Assembly (NCBI GenBank): GCA_963710315.1
Contig: CAVPZW010000009.1
Location: forward strand, 372,001-436,000
Source of the DNA: Palsa-360 sp963710315
GTDB lineage: Bacteria > Acidobacteriota > Terriglobia > Acidiferrales > UBA7541
Reading direction: 5' to 3'
DNA length: 64,000 nt
Under the pieces are notes generated by a model. It had not been told where the DNA came from and ran no database searches. It was given only the letters and a program-made list of their open reading frames with translations. A program made the translations under genes and the position numbers. Positions 1-7,703 of the stretch are shown one piece after another. How positions within the stretch are numbered: position 1 is the first letter of the stretch; each line of letters starts with the position of its first letter.

Positions 1-1058
1 TATCTGAAAAACTTGCCGGTTTCGGGATCGAACTTTGTGGGACTTCCTTCCGTGCCGTTGGCAAACCAGATGTTGCCAATTTTGTCGAAGACCAACGCGT
101 GCGAGCTTTCCGCCGCGTTTGCCTCATCCGCCATTTTGTAGTCAACGATGCGCCCCGTGCGCGGATCGAGTTTTCCGAGCGTGCGTTCCGGCGTGGCATC
201 GTCCGCAAACCAGACGTAGCCGCCTTTGTCGATGGCCACATCGTGCGCGGCGCGCCCATGCCATCGGGAGGGAGTACCCTCCGACCAGTCCGTGCCATTG
301 TGCTCCATGATCCAACCGGGCATGTCCGGCCTGGACAAGTCGTACTCGGTCACCACAATGCGGGCCGATTCGCCGGTGGGACGCGGCAGCAGCTTAAAAT
401 TCAGCGCCGCATTTCCAGGGCCACGAACACGCCCCAAGTATTCCGCAAGCTCCGGCTTGTAGGCGTGAATCACGGCGTTGGGCTTTATATCCGCAGGCGC
501 ATATCCGATGGACTGCATTTTTTCCATCAGGGTAATCACAGCGCCCCAGCCAGCCGCATCAAATCGGTTTTGCAAAAGGAAGCTGACTTGATGGCATCCG
601 CTGCAATTGTTGATGAACACCGTCTTCATGCGACGGTCTTCCGGCGTATCTTCCGGCAAACTGGCGGCCCATTCCGTACCGGAAAGCTGTTTGTGAAAAT
701 CGGCGAGAGGCGTGAGCGTCAAGTCCACTTGCTTCTTCGCCCCGCTGGAGAGGTTCGCTTCCGCGCTGGATGTCTCGAAGGTTACAGCCTGCGCCCAAAC
801 TTTGAATTGGCCGGCGTTCATGGGAGGAAATGCGTATCGGCCGGATTCGTCCGTGTACACCGTGGTCGTAAACGTATCGCTCATGCCGCGAGCGGAAACG
901 CCGATTCCTTCCAGAGGCTTCCCTTCCACGGACTTTACTGTCCCCGACAAACCGCCAGTCGCCCGCGCGGACTGAGAAGAACCATCCTGCGCGCAGAAAA
1001 ACAGTGCGAGCGCCGCAAGAGCGAGACTAAATGTGAATGACGGCTTCCTTCTCAGCAC
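1..1058 (-). CDS. Exported beta-propeller protein with carboxypeptidase-regulatory domain and one c-haem motif (3' truncated)
   Basis: The reading frame is open to the window edge, so the C-terminus is missing. The GTG start at 1058 is chosen because GGAGG lies 6 nt upstream. A signal peptide (LRRKPS... to about residue 30) is followed by a carboxypeptidase-regulatory-like Ig fold (GGLSGTVKSVEGKPLEG... RYAFPPMNAG). A CSGCH haem-binding motif comes next, then blades of a streptogramin-lyase-like (Vgb/NHL) propeller (KLDPRTGRIVDY, FDPETGKFF). It has the same architecture as the genes at 4077 and 45607. It probably forms an operon with the cytochrome at 1087-1455, which lies 28 bp upstream on the same strand. 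A periplasmic redox or lactonase-like role is inference; the substrate is unknown. Confidence 0.8.
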   Translation of the reverse strand, partial: MLRRKPSFTFSLALAALALFFCAQDGSSQSARATGGLSGTVKSVEGKPLEGIGVSARGMSDTFTTTVYTDESGRYAFPPMNAGQFKVWAQAVTFETSSAEANLSSGAKKQVDLTLTPLADFHKQLSGTEWAASLPEDTPEDRRMKTVFINNCSGCHQVSFLLQNRFDAAGWGAVITLMEKMQSIGYAPADIKPNAVIHAYKPELAEYLGRVRGPGNAALNFKLLPRPTGESARIVVTEYDLSRPDMPGWIMEHNGTDWSEGTPSRWHGRAAHDVAIDKGGYVWFADDATPERTLGKLDPRTGRIVDYKMADEANAAESSHALVFDKIGNIWFANGTEGSPTKFDPETGKFFR

Positions 1059-1086
1059 AATGCGCCTCCAGCATCCGAAAAAAAAC

Positions 1087-1455
1087 CTAAAGTGTCTTCA
1101 AGTATGCGATCAGATCGTCCACTTCCTTGGGATCGAGTCCGTATTGAAATCCCGGCATATCAGGTCCGCCCTTCAAGATAAAGCCTCGCAGGATTTTCAT
1201 CTGATCGGAATTGGCATCCCTAAATTGTCCGCTCAAGCTCGGCCCGACCACCGGCGGAGATCCAAACTTAAGTTTTCTGGGGAGATGGCAAATCGAGCAG
1301 CGCTGCAAGAACAATCCTTCTCCGCGTTTCTGCTCGTCGCTCATTTTTTGCGCGGCGGGAGCAGCTGTGGCGGACTTGCTCTGCGCCCGCGGAAGAGCCG
1401 TTCCGCCGAATGAAAGTAGCGCAATCGCGCTGACAACGGTCAGGATTGTTCTCAT
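1087..1455 (-). CDS. Small exported monohaem c-type cytochrome
   Basis: The 122-residue protein starts MRTILTVVSAIALLSFGGTALPRAQ, a clear signal peptide. The mature part has CSICH for covalent haem attachment and a distal methionine candidate in GPDMPGFQYGLD. It ends in the typical class I cytochrome c helix (EVDDLIAYLKTL). Upstream in-frame starts exist, but residue 1 here begins the signal peptide. It sits 28 bp before the propeller-cytochrome at 1-1058 and may pass electrons to or from it. The electron partner is inferred only from adjacency. Confidence 0.85.
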   Translation of the reverse strand: MRTILTVVSAIALLSFGGTALPRAQSKSATAAPAAQKMSDEQKRGEGLFLQRCSICHLPRKLKFGSPPVVGPSLSGQFRDANSDQMKILRGFILKGGPDMPGFQYGLDPKEVDDLIAYLKTL

Positions 1456-1659
1456 TTTCAAAATAGATTTACCCTCGTGATGCATTGCTAGGCAAAAACA
1501 ACGCCTGGAATGGACTGCCCTTCTGTACCGCCACGCCACTTCCGTGTCAAGAAAAAGAAATGCAGTGCGCTCTCCTCCGGGGAATTGTAAATCTCATTGC
1601 TGCCCCTCGCACGTGTGCCCGCCAGGAAATCGCCGGAAGGACCCTTGAATTTTGCTTTA

Positions 1660-1800
1660 CAGGCTGCCGAAAAAAGTAATTCATTTTGTCATTCCGAGCG
1701 GAGCGAGGAATCTCTCTTTCTTTTGCCGGGAGCAACCCAAGAGAGATTCCTCGCTCCGCTCGGAATGACAAAAAGGGTGGGGCACTTTCTCCGCAGCCTG
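1660..1800. repeat. Fold-back repeat element, copy 1
   Basis: Perfect 35-bp inverted arms at 1684-1718 and 1739-1773 contain TCATTCCGAGCGGAGCGAGG. Imperfect outer arms begin with CAGGCTG at the left edge and end with its complement CAGCCTG at the right. A second copy with the same inner arms lies at 7490-7631. There is no coding capacity; it looks like a non-autonomous, REP/MITE-like element. Confidence 0.9.
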
Positions 1801-1834
1801 TCTGATGAACTGAAACAGAGGCCCCATTCGCAAT

Positions 1835-2482
1835 CTACTTCGCGGGGATAAACGCGCCCCAGCCAAAGCGCAACCCGAACGTATCGGTGCCGGGATTAAA
1901 CTTGGTGATTTCCGCGTCGGATATGTGCAAGTACCGGAATTCCACGCTCCAGTGATATTTCCCGCGAAGAATATTGATGCCGGCCGCGGCGGTAGGCGTG
2001 AAATTGAATCTGGATTCACCGACGGGTATCTCGCGCGTGGTGATCAAACCTCCGCCGCCCAGCTCGATGTAAGGCGAGATTCGGTGATGCGTTTCAAAAT
2101 TCCATTTCATGATAAAGGGATCGAAACCGAACCCATACGCCCGGCCGCCCGGTTGAAACACCATGAAGACTGGGAGCGCGTCCACCGCATATTCGAACCG
2201 CCCGCGCAGAATGCCCCGCCCGTGCGCATCGGTCAGTATCCAGCCATAGCGCAAGCCGGCCGACCACTGCGCAATGCCCCGGGTGACGCCCACGGAGCCG
2301 TTTGGGTCTGCGCCTCCGCCGGTCCATACTTCCATCTCCGTGCCGCGCACGGGAAGCCGATCGCCGCCATCCGCGGCCGTTGGCGATTGTGCTCGCGCCG
2401 CAGGAGCGCTTAAGATCATCCACGCGCCATAAATCAAAAGGGCAAGCTTGCGGTCACATCTTCGTTGCGGGAAAGATTTCAA
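1835..2482 (-). CDS. PagL-like outer-membrane protein (acyloxyacyl hydrolase family)
   Basis: A TTG start at 2482 is chosen because GGAGGA lies 7 nt upstream. The 215-residue product has a signal peptide (LALLIYGAWMILSAPAARAQ) and alternating beta-strand character. The C-terminal signature YLHISDAEITKFNPGTD resembles the H-x-S-N-A...NPG motif of lipid A 3-O-deacylase PagL, here with Asp in place of Asn. In the known family His and Ser form the active site in an outer-membrane barrel that trims lipid A. Enzymatic activity is inferred; it could be a non-catalytic barrel relative. Confidence 0.7.
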   Translation of the reverse strand: MKSFPQRRCDRKLALLIYGAWMILSAPAARAQSPTAADGGDRLPVRGTEMEVWTGGGADPNGSVGVTRGIAQWSAGLRYGWILTDAHGRGILRGRFEYAVDALPVFMVFQPGGRAYGFGFDPFIMKWNFETHHRISPYIELGGGGLITTREIPVGESRFNFTPTAAAGINILRGKYHWSVEFRYLHISDAEITKFNPGTDTFGLRFGWGAFIPAK

Positions 2483-2740
2483 GGAAGATTCCTCCGATTC
2501 AACTGCAAGCAACTGTAACACAACCTAAATCCAGGTCCTTGAATCTAATCCCCGTGTCAAAAGGCGCAGCTGTCCCGCATTTGGCAGGTGGTAACCATGT
2601 ACCTTTTTGATGACAATCTGGCTTGAGGCTTGACAGATTCGCTTTACCTGCTCAAACTTTTACTGGAGCCCATCGTGGTCTGAGTCAAGCAGCGTATAAT
2701 GCTACAATTGGGAGCGAAAAAGCCGTAGAAGGAGGGCCAA

Positions 2741-3940
2741 ATCACAGGTTTAGTTACACGCAATCGATTACGTAGAATCTTTGCGGCACTTCTCTTCACT
2801 GCATTCCTATTTGTCGCCGGAATCCTGCTGGATGGACTGCTCGTCAAGCTTCCAAAGATCGCCAAAGACAAGATTGCATCCGAGCGAGTTGGTGTAATCC
2901 ATATCCATACACGTGCGTCCGATGGAAGCGGCACGGTTGCGGATGTGATGTCGGCCGCAGAACAGGCCAATCTTTCCTTTATCGCCATCACCGATCACAA
3001 TGTCGCGCTGACCCAAAGCGAGTTGGACGAAGATCCGCCAGACCTGCCCATCATTTCGGGTGAGGAACTCGGCACGACCGCCGGGCATTTCCTCGCGCTT
3101 GGAATTCCCGTTTCTTGGGTTGAACCGAAATCGAAGGATGACCGCGTACTGCTGGCTGCGGCAGGGGCCGTTGGCGCGTTTCGCGTTCTGGCGCATCCGT
3201 TCCATCCGCACACGCCCTGGACCGACTGGAAGACCACCGATTTCGACGGCATGGAAATCTGGAATGAGGACGCCACCTGGCGCCAAAACAATTTCCTGGG
3301 CCTGCTGAATGCTTTGATCATGTATGGAGAAAACGATCAACTGGCTCTGGTGAGGCTGGCGCAGACGCCCACCGCAAATTTTGCGAAGTGGGATGAACTT
3401 CTTCAAGAGCGCCCGGTCGCGGGGATTTGCGCAGCAGACACGCATGCGCGCATCCGCCTGGCGTTTGGCAAAGACTGGCGATTCCCCGGCTACGTGCCGT
3501 CCCTCGAAGTTGCCCGTGAACATGTGCTGCTCTCGCCGGATGCGGGAGGCGGCAACCCCGCTCTGGCAAGCGCCGCGGAATTGGTCGATGCCCTCAGGCA
3601 GGGCCATTCGTATTGCGGACTCGATTCTCTCTACCCTGCTGACGGTTTCTCATTCCGCGTCTCGAACGCCAACAGCTCAGGCGGACCTGGGGACGTGCTT
3701 CACTGGACGGGAGCCGAGCGCATGCAAATTTCGGTTCCTTCCGGCGCAAGTCTCCCGCTGATTAAAATTTTTCGCGACGGACGCGAGATTGACGAGCAGC
3801 AGACCCGTTCCATCGATCAGCCCATCACCGGCCCTGGACGCTATCGCACAGAAGTGTATTTGCGGCAGCCCGGCCTAACCGGCTGGCGGCGCTGGACCCT
3901 CTGGGTGTTTACAAATCCGGTTTACGTCACAGCCCAGTAA
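2741..3940 (+). CDS. Membrane-anchored PHP-domain metallohydrolase, apparent ATC start
   Basis: The frame is open from an in-frame TAG at about 2726. AAGGAGG followed by GCCAA and ATC at 2741 gives ideal ribosome-binding spacing, but no ATG, GTG or TTG occurs in frame until 2945, inside the PHP domain. Starting at ATC gives 399 residues: a TM anchor (residues about 13-35), then PHP metal motifs HIHTRASDG, ITDHN, LAHPFHP and AADTH. The C-terminal part resembles CehA/McbA-type PHP proteins. A hydrolytic role is probable and the substrate unknown. An ATG-to-ATC change or a sequencing error at the start codon are the alternatives. Confidence 0.8.
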   Translation: MTGLVTRNRLRRIFAALLFTAFLFVAGILLDGLLVKLPKIAKDKIASERVGVIHIHTRASDGSGTVADVMSAAEQANLSFIAITDHNVALTQSELDEDPPDLPIISGEELGTTAGHFLALGIPVSWVEPKSKDDRVLLAAAGAVGAFRVLAHPFHPHTPWTDWKTTDFDGMEIWNEDATWRQNNFLGLLNALIMYGENDQLALVRLAQTPTANFAKWDELLQERPVAGICAADTHARIRLAFGKDWRFPGYVPSLEVAREHVLLSPDAGGGNPALASAAELVDALRQGHSYCGLDSLYPADGFSFRVSNANSSGGPGDVLHWTGAERMQISVPSGASLPLIKIFRDGREIDEQQTRSIDQPITGPGRYRTEVYLRQPGLTGWRRWTLWVFTNPVYVTAQ

Positions 3941-4076
3941 ACGAACCCGATCCGATCCATATTCCATTTGTAAGATGTGCGAATCGCGCCACGGAATCTG
4001 CATGTGTGTGCGCGGCGTTGCGGTATACTCCTGCCGAAGCGCAACCTGACCGCAATATCATGACGTGGAGACAGCA

Positions 4077-5738
4077 ATGAAAAAGATTCTCTGCTGCGCA
4101 TTTTTGGCCATCCTCTTTGTAACTTCCACATACGCTTCGCCGGGCGGCGACATTTCCGGAGCCGTCAAAGGGGAGGACGGCTCTCCCTTTCGCGCTGCCT
4201 TCGTGCGCGCGCAAAACGTAAAAACCAAAATGCTGATGATGGTCCTGACCGACAATCAGGGCCAGTATCGGACGGACAATCTTCCTGCCGGGACCTATGA
4301 AGTTTGGGCAACTTCAACCGGATACAGAAGCGATCCTTCGCGCCGCATGGATATCACCGTGCAGGATGGAAAAACTTCTCCGGCCAGCTTCACCATGAAA
4401 AAAGGCGCGGTGCAGTGGTCCCAGTTGACCAAGTATCAAGCGGGAATCTTGCTGCCTGACATGAAGGGAAAAGATGTGCTGCTCCAGGAATGTTTTAATT
4501 GCCACGCCATGAGCAAAATCGGGGTAATGGGGCGCGACCGCGAAGGCTGGCTCGATTCCATCGACCACATGCGCCAGGTGGGAGTCGCGGAAATAAAGCC
4601 GGATGTTGCCGCTAAGGTGTCTGAATACCTGAGCACGGTTTTCGGGCCGGACGCTGAGACGCCCTCATCTCCCGCGCAACTCCCCGCATACCAAAAGGTC
4701 AAGCAGGAACACGATTACTTTTCCGATGAGGCTTTGAACATCGTGTACGTTGACTACCAATTGACGGGAGAGCCCAAGGATCGCCCGGGCAGCGGAAAAC
4801 AGGACAAGGACGGAAACATCTGGATGGAAATGGGCGGCGGCCTGTCGAAGCTCGATCCTGAAACCGGCGAGCTTCATACCTGGAGATTGCCCGATGCGAC
4901 GCGCCCGTTCATCCACGAAATTCTGCCCACAAACGACGGCTACGTTTGGCTGACTATTGAAAAGCAGAATGCGCTGGCAAGATTCGATACGCGCACGGAC
5001 AAATTCGATGTCTACCGCCAGCCTTACGACGGCCCGCCGCCCGTGGAAATGGAGCCGAACGCGCCCTGGCCCAATCTACGCTACACCTCTGGAAATCAAA
5101 CCAGCGACCCGCGCAGGCATACCGCCGTGGCCGACCTGCAGGGAAATATCTGGAGCTCGGGCCGCCCACTCAGCAAGTTCGATATTGAAACCAAAAAATT
5201 CACATTCTTCCCGGAAGTGCCGGACACCTACGGAATCGCGGTCGACAAGGAAGGAAACGTTTGGTTCGCCGAGTTCAACTCGCGGGATCATCGCAGCATC
5301 GGCAAAGTGGATGTGAAAACCAACAAGGTCACCAAATGGACTCCGCCAAATTCAGACACGCGTCCGCGCCGCTTGAAGATCGATTCGCAAGGCATGATCT
5401 GGTTCGGCGACTATTTCCAGGGCAACCTTACGCGCTTCGATCCAAGGACCCAACAGTTTAAGGAATTCAAATTGCCCGGACCCATGCCCACCCCATACGG
5501 AATCGGCGTCGATCACAACGACAATCTCTGGTACGCCTCCATGTACACCGACGTGATCGGAAAGCTGGACCCCAGAACCGGCAAGGTGATCGAGTATCCG
5601 ACGCCTTACGGCGAGCGCGGAACCCGGGACATGTTCGAAGACGCGCAGGGCCGAATCTGGTATGGCGCGCAGCCCTACGGAAAAGTTGGCTACGTGCACT
5701 TGCGAAAGGAAATCGAAAAGGCCGTAGCCCAAAAGTAA
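4077..5738 (+). CDS. Exported streptogramin-lyase-like beta-propeller with carboxypeptidase-regulatory domain and CxxCH
   Basis: The ATG at 4077 has GGAG 6 nt upstream and starts a signal peptide (KKILCCAFLAILFVTSTYA). The 553-residue protein then has a carboxypeptidase-regulatory fold (ISGAVKGEDGSPFRAAFV, residues about 25-105) and a CFNCH haem motif near residue 140. About seven Vgb-type propeller blades follow, with repeated units such as GNVWFAEF, GMIWFGDY and NLWYASMY. It is a paralogue of the 1-1058 and 45607 genes. It is probably periplasmic and haem-bearing; the catalysed reaction cannot be read from sequence. Confidence 0.85.
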   Translation: MKKILCCAFLAILFVTSTYASPGGDISGAVKGEDGSPFRAAFVRAQNVKTKMLMMVLTDNQGQYRTDNLPAGTYEVWATSTGYRSDPSRRMDITVQDGKTSPASFTMKKGAVQWSQLTKYQAGILLPDMKGKDVLLQECFNCHAMSKIGVMGRDREGWLDSIDHMRQVGVAEIKPDVAAKVSEYLSTVFGPDAETPSSPAQLPAYQKVKQEHDYFSDEALNIVYVDYQLTGEPKDRPGSGKQDKDGNIWMEMGGGLSKLDPETGELHTWRLPDATRPFIHEILPTNDGYVWLTIEKQNALARFDTRTDKFDVYRQPYDGPPPVEMEPNAPWPNLRYTSGNQTSDPRRHTAVADLQGNIWSSGRPLSKFDIETKKFTFFPEVPDTYGIAVDKEGNVWFAEFNSRDHRSIGKVDVKTNKVTKWTPPNSDTRPRRLKIDSQGMIWFGDYFQGNLTRFDPRTQQFKEFKLPGPMPTPYGIGVDHNDNLWYASMYTDVIGKLDPRTGKVIEYPTPYGERGTRDMFEDAQGRIWYGAQPYGKVGYVHLRKEIEKAVAQK

Positions 5739-5898
5739 AATAGGAGTGAGGATATTCGGATTTGGCGATTTGAGTTAAGACAATCGCAGAAGCTTATTTC
5801 CAGCTCAATATGCCAAGCTTGCTTCCTAGTCACGGTTATTGATGCGCAAGAAAGGCTTCCGAAGGCGTGCGGCGCTCGGGAAAGCGCATCATTGCCGG

Positions 5899-6729
5899 CT
5901 ACCTCAACTTCTGGATTGCGTTTTGCGTGTCGGTCAGCATGTGGACCAGAACGTCGCGGGGAATACTCTTAGTCAATGGATTGATCAGCCAGGCGAGCAA
6001 TACGGGAACCGTGCGGGTCAGCGAGATCGATTCGTTTTGAACGTAAACGCCTCCATCCTTTTCCTCGATTCGCCAGTAGCTGTTGAGACGCCACATGTAT
6101 CCATGATCGCCACCCTCGGTGCGCTCGTGTTCGTCCGGGGTGCCCGGATTTACAACTTCCACGATTCGCGTGGATCGCGATGCGCTTTCGCTGCGGGTGC
6201 GTCCCAAGGGCCTTTCCACGACGTCAAAATAGCCGTTTAGAACCACCGTGATAATCGACTTGTTGTAAAGTTGCAGAAAGATCTTCGATCTATTTCCATC
6301 CTGCTCGATTAATTTCGCCTGGCGGATTTCCGGCTTGTAGATGCTGGGTTCATTCTCATAATCCTGAAGAACGGCGTTTATTTCGGCCAGCGTGGCATTA
6401 GGGATGAAGATCACGCCCGCCCAGTGGTGAATCAGACCGCTGGGGATTCGAATGGGAAGGTGGTCTTCCTGAGTGTGCAATTCCTGGATAAATATTTGCC
6501 CCTGATGAAGCTGGGCATAAACTCTCCGGCGTTCCGATTCCGGCAGCCGATCGACGATCAGAAAGCGATCCTCGCGCAGATCGTCTTTCATTTGGGCTTC
6601 GGTAATCCGGACATATCGCTCAAAAGCGGCCACCGTTTCCGGCTTCAGCTCCGCCGCACGGAGCGGGATGGCAAACATCCACGCAAAGATCGAGAAAAAC
6701 AAAAATGATTTATGAAATTGAGCAGGCAA
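5899..6729 (-). CDS. Exported protein of unknown function, possibly START/SRPBCC-like
   Basis: The likely TTG start at 6729 precedes a signal peptide (FLFFSIFAWMFAIPLRAAE). The mature protein (about 250 residues) has no cysteine or catalytic motif that I recognise. The second half, with GVIFIPNATLAEINAVLQDY and YWRIEEKDGGVYVQNESISL, resembles the helix-grip (START/SRPBCC) pattern of Acidobacteria exported proteins. It starts 3 nt after the stop of the cysteine-dioxygenase-like gene, so the two are probably co-transcribed. Confidence 0.7.
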   Translation of the reverse strand: MPAQFHKSFLFFSIFAWMFAIPLRAAELKPETVAAFERYVRITEAQMKDDLREDRFLIVDRLPESERRRVYAQLHQGQIFIQELHTQEDHLPIRIPSGLIHHWAGVIFIPNATLAEINAVLQDYENEPSIYKPEIRQAKLIEQDGNRSKIFLQLYNKSIITVVLNGYFDVVERPLGRTRSESASRSTRIVEVVNPGTPDEHERTEGGDHGYMWRLNSYWRIEEKDGGVYVQNESISLTRTVPVLLAWLINPLTKSIPRDVLVHMLTDTQNAIQKLR

Positions 6730-6732
6730 AAC

Positions 6733-7362
6733 TCACGCCCCCAATCGCTCTCTCGGACGGTCCCATAAATTGGGCATCTCTGAATTCGAATATCCCGATT
6801 GGAACGGCTTGCTCGTTCCGTCCGCTTCATACATGGACCGCCGGACGGCCCCAATGTTGGCCCCATAAACATGTATGCTGACGGACGGCCGGTCATGCAG
6901 CGCGTTCGAGACACGATGAAAATCGCCAATTGCCGGTGAAACCGCGGTTACCTCACCCTTTTCCATGCGAGACGGACTGCCTTGCTCCACAAACCGTCCA
7001 TCGCTCGTGCGCGCATATTTCTGCTCGAATTCCGCGCCACGCAAGATCCCCACGCCCCCCCAAACGGTATGATCGTGGATCGGCGATTTCTGTCCCGGGC
7101 CCCAAACGAAACTCACCACGGAGAAGTGTTCCCGCGAATCGGCATGCAGCAAATATTGCTGATACCCGCTCAGGGAAGGCTGCGCGTAACGCTCAGGCAG
7201 CCAATCATCCACGGCTACAAGTTCCTTCAACAGGCGCGATCCCTCGCGAAGGATGTCCGGCTCACCGGCCGCGGTTTCCACCAGAGTGCTGAATGCAACC
7301 ACGAAATCCCGCAGACGCTCGATGCGCGGCGAAGCAATCGCAGTTTGCTGAATAGATGCCAT
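6733..7362 (-). CDS. Cysteine-dioxygenase-type cupin
   Basis: The 209-residue protein carries the cupin motif PIHDHTVWGGVGILRGAEFEQ, with HxH metal ligands near residues 96-98. A second-motif histidine is in AIGDFHRVSNA and the C-terminal SIHVYG histidine is also present, as in the bacterial cysteine dioxygenase family (cysteine to cysteine sulfinate, non-haem iron). Other thiol dioxygenases of the family use mercaptopropionate or similar thiols, so the substrate is not certain. It is followed directly by the exported SRPBCC-like gene. Confidence 0.8.
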   Translation of the reverse strand: MASIQQTAIASPRIERLRDFVVAFSTLVETAAGEPDILREGSRLLKELVAVDDWLPERYAQPSLSGYQQYLLHADSREHFSVVSFVWGPGQKSPIHDHTVWGGVGILRGAEFEQKYARTSDGRFVEQGSPSRMEKGEVTAVSPAIGDFHRVSNALHDRPSVSIHVYGANIGAVRRSMYEADGTSKPFQSGYSNSEMPNLWDRPRERLGA

Positions 7363-7489
7363 CTTCTTTTTCCCTTGCCTGAAATCCGTGAACTATGGAT
7401 ACCGTCCGACATGCGGCGGCCTTTAATGTATCATTCGAATCGCTCATTCAAAACAATTTGGGCTGGCCCGCGAGATATCGGCACTCTGG

Positions 7490-7631
7490 GCAGACCGCGG
7501 AAAAGGTAGCTAATTTTGTCATTCCGAGCGGAGCGAGGAATCTCTCTTTCTTTTCATTGGTCTAAACCGAAGAGAGATTCCTCGCTCCGCTCGGAATGAC
7601 AAAATGTTTTGAGAGTTTTTCCGCTGCCTGC
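7490..7631. repeat. Fold-back repeat element, copy 2
   Basis: Perfect 35-bp inverted arms at 7514-7548 and 7570-7604 are identical to those of the 1660-1800 element, with a different loop. Degenerate outer arms (GCAGACCGCGGAAAA at left, TTTTTCCGCTGCCTGC at right) again flank them. It fills most of the otherwise non-coding gap between 7363 and 7703. Confidence 0.9.
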
Positions 7632-7703
7632 GGAGCCAGCGTGAATATTGTTTTCAAGGTGTGATGGGCACTTGATAGGTTTTCCCAGGCAAAGCGCGCA
7701 ATC

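Noticed and set aside
99..1040. 313-codon open frame on the + strand
   Set aside because: It is the antisense shadow of the propeller-cytochrome gene, whose minus-strand translation shows a signal peptide, a CxxCH motif and propeller repeats.
5839..6240. Plus-strand frame opposite the exported SRPBCC-like gene
   Set aside because: No family resemblance and no ribosome-binding site; the minus-strand frame has a signal peptide and a coupled upstream gene.
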